In this document: in pieces, positions 13,994-15,704 of the stretch
How the letters are laid out: each line of letters starts with the position of its first letter
How positions within the stretch are numbered: position 1 is the first letter of the stretch
Origin: an uncultured Muribaculaceae bacterium
Lineage (GTDB): Bacteria > Bacteroidota > Bacteroidia > Bacteroidales > Muribaculaceae
Length of the DNA stretch: 15,704 nucleotides
Direction: 5' to 3'
NCBI GenBank assembly: GCA_910585285.1
Contig: CAJUDL010000063.1
Location: 1-15,704 of the forward strand
Translations under genes and position numbers: made by a program
The notes under the pieces: generated by a model
Database searches by the model: none
Told to the model about the DNA's origin: nothing
Seen by the model: only the letters and a program-made list of their open reading frames with translations

Positions 13994-14083
13994 ATGGCAA
14001 AGAAAATTAAAATCAAAATTATCTTTTTACTCGTTTTTGCGATTGCATTGCAATGCTTGGCGAAAAATGACACCGGATGTTGA
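13994..14083 (+). CDS. 29-residue hydrophobic peptide (signal-peptide-like)
   Basis: The peptide begins MAKKIKIKIIFLLVFAIALQ and continues CLAKNDTGC: a Lys-rich start, a 12-15-residue hydrophobic core, and then a few polar residues before TGA. It looks like a secretion signal or a single-span micropeptide. Its stop is followed after one nt by the ATG of the next ORF, so the two may be translationally coupled. Alternatively it is the cut-off N-terminus of a decayed exported protein. A promoter-like element and palindrome precede it. No function is recognised. Confidence 0.4.
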   Translation: MAKKIKIKIIFLLVFAIALQCLAKNDTGC

Positions 14084-14084
14084 T

Positions 14085-14315
14085 ATGAAGAATTGGAATC
14101 CTATGCTATGTATTATACTGTGTGGACTGGCATATATCGTAAACTCGGAACTTTTGCCAACTTGGAGTCATACTCTCGTTGGTGCATTTACCGGATTCAT
14201 ATTTATTGCAGTCTATTGGCTAATAAGCAATAAGTTGAAGATATGGGTTCGAGTTTCTATCTCTGTTGTTGTAGCTGTTGCCGTTGCTGCGATAGTCAGA
14301 ATCTTATTGCTCTAA
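14085..14315 (+). CDS. Small membrane protein of unknown function
   Basis: This 76-residue protein consists almost entirely of three hydrophobic segments: about residues 6-22 (PMLCIILCGLAYIVNS), 29-47 (LVGAFTGFIFIAVYWLIS) and 53-76 (WVRVSISVVVAVAVAAIVRILLL). The frame is open upstream to a TTG at 13947, but that start would precede the putative promoter, and the upstream residues (KLKSKLSFYSFLRL) are less convincing. ATG 14085 (or 14067) is more plausible. It follows the 29-residue hydrophobic peptide by one nt. No family is recognised. Small multi-span proteins occur in phage-defence and toxin loci, but nothing specific supports that here. Confidence 0.5.
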   Translation: MKNWNPMLCIILCGLAYIVNSELLPTWSHTLVGAFTGFIFIAVYWLISNKLKIWVRVSISVVVAVAVAAIVRILLL

Positions 14316-14316
14316 T

Positions 14317-14616
14317 TCCCAGTATCGTAACTTCCTTTCTGTCATAGATAAAGCTAAAGAATCTTGCTCAAACGCCGGTGAATCAGTGTCAGACCATTAT
14401 TTTGCAGTCCAGACACGCAGGGCCGAAATCGTCCATCAACGGCTGCTTGATTATGAGCGCGTACAGGCTCGTGCCGAACTCTTTATCAAAGAGGTGGAGT
14501 TACGCGAGCGATATGATATTGAGCGATATGCCGCAGACCCAGAAGGGCAGTTGGTTCCTCCATTCAGCCTTGAATTACATGACCATTACATGAACTTGTC
14601 AGAGGTAAAACGCTAA
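14317..14616 (+). pseudogene. DinD-like (DNA-damage-inducible protein D) remnant
   Basis: The frame from 14317 reads SQYRNFLSVIDKAKESCSNA, then GESVSDHYFAVQTRRAEIVH and QRLLDYERVQARAEL. This joins two well-separated conserved blocks of DinD-family proteins: the N-terminal WRNFxxVIxKAKxxC…VSDHF block and the later YFAVQTRRxE…QRLLxxERxxAR block. The roughly 40-50 residues normally between them are missing at VSDH/YFAVQ, the N-terminus and start codon are lost, and the family's C-terminal half is absent; the tail FIKEVELRERYDIERYAADP is not recognised. A GTG at 14386 could start a 76-residue piece. It is most likely a decayed SOS-linked or phage-related gene. The match is from memory of the family. 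Confidence 0.65.
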
Positions 14617-14637
14617 ATATCAAGTGGGTTTTGTTAA

Positions 14638-14667
14638 GGCTAAATTCGGTTCACTACGAATTTAGCC
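14638..14667. terminator. Perfect hairpin, possible terminator, in the gap before the toxin-like gene
   Basis: GGCTAAATTCG pairs perfectly with CGAATTTAGCC (11 bp, 8-nt loop). On the plus strand only GATTCAATTAC follows, so the T tract is poor; on the minus strand TTAACAAAA follows. The rest of the gap (14668-14814) shows no clear signal apart from a 38-codon ORF at 14699 of doubtful meaning. Confidence 0.4.
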
Positions 14668-14814
14668 GATTCAATTACATGAAATTAGTCTATCCCCATG
14701 AGGGAATATAAGCAACATCGCGGCGGTTTGTTCCTTCAGGCGTACCAACTTTTATATGCGCGTCCAATTTCCTCGTTTGCCGGTAATTTACGGCCGAGAA
14801 AAATCAACCTATAA

Positions 14815-14846
14815 GTTGCATTTTTCGGATTATCTTCATAACTTTG
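14815..14846 (+). promoter_or_regulatory. Promoter of the toxin-antitoxin-like pair
   Basis: GTTG (14815-14818, one mismatch to TTTG), 20 nt, then TAACTTTG (14839-14846). The predicted start near 14852 leaves a leader of about 20 nt before the ATG at 14871. CAAC-N6-GTTG (14805-14818) overlaps the -33 region and could be an operator half-site pair for the HTH partner. Confidence 0.6.
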
Positions 14847-14870
14847 CACTTGTATAAATGTTTATATAGT

Positions 14871-15422
14871 ATGAAGTTTGTACGGATAATCGATGGATTC
14901 GACCATCTTTGGGCTGTTAAAGCTCAGGATAAGGAAGCGGACGAACTCACCCTATTGTTCCGTAATTGGACAAACGGTGAGTATCTCCTTGATTTCTTTA
15001 TGGAAAATATGGAAGATCTAAAAAGTTACTTTCATATTGAACGACTCGATGAAGCCGTCAACGATACTTTTGAGGACGCCGAGGCGTTACAGGAACTTGT
15101 TCTTGAAGTGCCCTATACGGAACATCTTGACGAACTTTTCAAGCCTCTTGACATCACCGACACACGCTCCCGTGAATTAAGCCGCGAGAAAGCCCGCAAC
15201 TGGAACCGTGACCGTCATGCAAGTTGGCTGCGTATCTACGCCATAAGGCTTGAACCGAATGTCTACATCGTAACCGGGGGAGCCATCAAGCTTACACGGA
15301 CGATGCAGGAACGCGAGCATACCGCTCTTGAACTGCAAAAGCTCAATCGCTGCAAGGCGTTCCTTAAAGCCAACGACGTATTTGATCAGGACAGTTTTGT
15401 TGAACTTACTAATGAAGAATAA
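14871..15422 (+). CDS. Probable RelE/HigB-like toxin-family protein of a Bacteroidales TA pair
   Basis: This 183-residue protein is rich in acidic residues in its first half (MKFVRIIDGFDHLWAVKAQD…DLKSYFHIERLDEA). In the second half, ARNWNRDRHASWLRIYAIRL and then VYIVTGGAIKLTRTMQER reproduce the order of a RelE/HigB-type core: an Arg-Ile-Tyr strand, a hydrophobic strand ending in GG-x-IK, then a helix QKLNRC. It is longer than typical RelE because of the N-terminal extension. ATG 14871 is preferred to an upstream TTG at 14844, which lies within the -7 box. The next gene, an HTH protein, starts one nt after the stop, the toxin-first order of HigBA. Toxicity is inferred from context and resemblance. 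Confidence 0.6.
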   Translation: MKFVRIIDGFDHLWAVKAQDKEADELTLLFRNWTNGEYLLDFFMENMEDLKSYFHIERLDEAVNDTFEDAEALQELVLEVPYTEHLDELFKPLDITDTRSRELSREKARNWNRDRHASWLRIYAIRLEPNVYIVTGGAIKLTRTMQEREHTALELQKLNRCKAFLKANDVFDQDSFVELTNEE

Positions 15423-15423
15423 T

Positions 15424-15704
15424 ATGGCAAGCAAGGCAATTAAATTTTTGGAGGAACATCAGAGCGAGACTCCTTCTCGGTTTGCAGAAGAAGCCGCATG
15501 GCGAAAGGAAAATGCAGGTTGGCTCCGCTGGTCGCGTCAGCTTGCCGTAACCCTTATTGGCTACATGCAGGACAACGGCCTCAAAAGAGCCGACCTCGCC
15601 GCTCGCCTCGGCGTGAGTCCGCAATATGTGAGCAAACTTCTCTCAGGCACCGAAAATCTCAGTTTCAAGAGTGTAGCCAATATCGAGGACAAGCTCGGCA
15701 TCTC
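15424..15704 (+). CDS. Cro/C1-type HTH protein, probable antitoxin/repressor (3' end outside the window)
   Basis: At least 93 residues are visible, starting MASKAIKFLEEHQ. Residues 6-43 are a charged, Trp-containing region (WRKENAGWLRWSRQLAV), followed by an XRE-type helix-turn-helix: LKRADLAARLGVSPQYVSKL and then LSGTENLSFKSVANIEDKLG. It directly follows the RelE/HigB-like gene with one nt between stop and start, so the two are co-transcribed and likely translationally coupled. In such pairs the HTH protein neutralises the toxin and represses the shared promoter. The frame is open at the window edge, so the C-terminus is not known. Confidence 0.75.
   Translation, partial: MASKAIKFLEEHQSETPSRFAEEAAWRKENAGWLRWSRQLAVTLIGYMQDNGLKRADLAARLGVSPQYVSKLLSGTENLSFKSVANIEDKLGI

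Noticed and set aside
14699..14815. A 38-codon ORF (MREYKQHRGG…) upstream of the toxin-like gene
   Set aside because: It is short, has no start signals and no recognisable family, so it is insufficient to call a gene.

Overview
The window looks like chromosomal DNA from a Bacteroidales bacterium, most likely a gut Muribaculaceae-type genome. The evidence is the repeated Bacteroidetes promoter signature (TTTG, about 19-20 nt, TAnnTTTG), A-rich start regions without strong Shine-Dalgarno sequences, a secreted protein with a C-terminal YYtidGlrV...YIRRQG tail typical of these bacteria, and Bacteroidales-like HU, ArgS, Bax-inhibitor-1 and AddA proteins. Taxonomy is inferred from protein character, not from a search.

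Left part (1-7410): the 3' half of a tRNA-Leu(CAA) with its terminator; a ZIP-family metal transporter; a large secreted or surface protein gene cut by one in-frame amber codon; an HU DNA-binding protein with a clear promoter and terminator; argS behind an intergenic stretch of octamer repeats; a BI-1/YccA membrane protein with a sigma-54-like upstream element; and a small acidic protein.

Middle (7407-11947): a small minus-strand Bacteroidales protein converges on the acidic protein gene, and the stop codons overlap. The terminator of the plus-strand gene lies inside the minus-strand coding sequence. Next comes an AddA/RecB-like helicase-nuclease with all helicase motifs and an intact nuclease motif, followed 8 nt later by a Crp/Fnr-family regulator (crp-1).

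Right part (11948-15704): an accessory region and the most interesting stretch. An Abi_2 (AbiD/AbiF-type) HEPN protein is followed by a consensus promoter firing into a compact two-hairpin RNA of about 85 nt. The pair lies between two copies of a 187-bp direct repeat, the second of which is a detached, slightly diverged copy of the 3' end of crp-1. The layout suggests an AbiF-type toxin with an RNA partner carried on a cassette that inserted at (or duplicated) the end of crp-1. Beyond it lie a second Crp/Fnr regulator (crp-2), two tiny hydrophobic ORFs, a decayed DinD-like DNA-damage/antirepressor gene, and a two-gene toxin-antitoxin-like pair whose HTH partner runs off the window. The promoters of crp-2 and of the small hydrophobic ORFs each carry a perfect palindrome with an AC-ATTT-GT core, at exactly the same distance (29.5 bp) from a TAACTTT -7 element. 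This points to shared control by a Crp/Fnr regulator.
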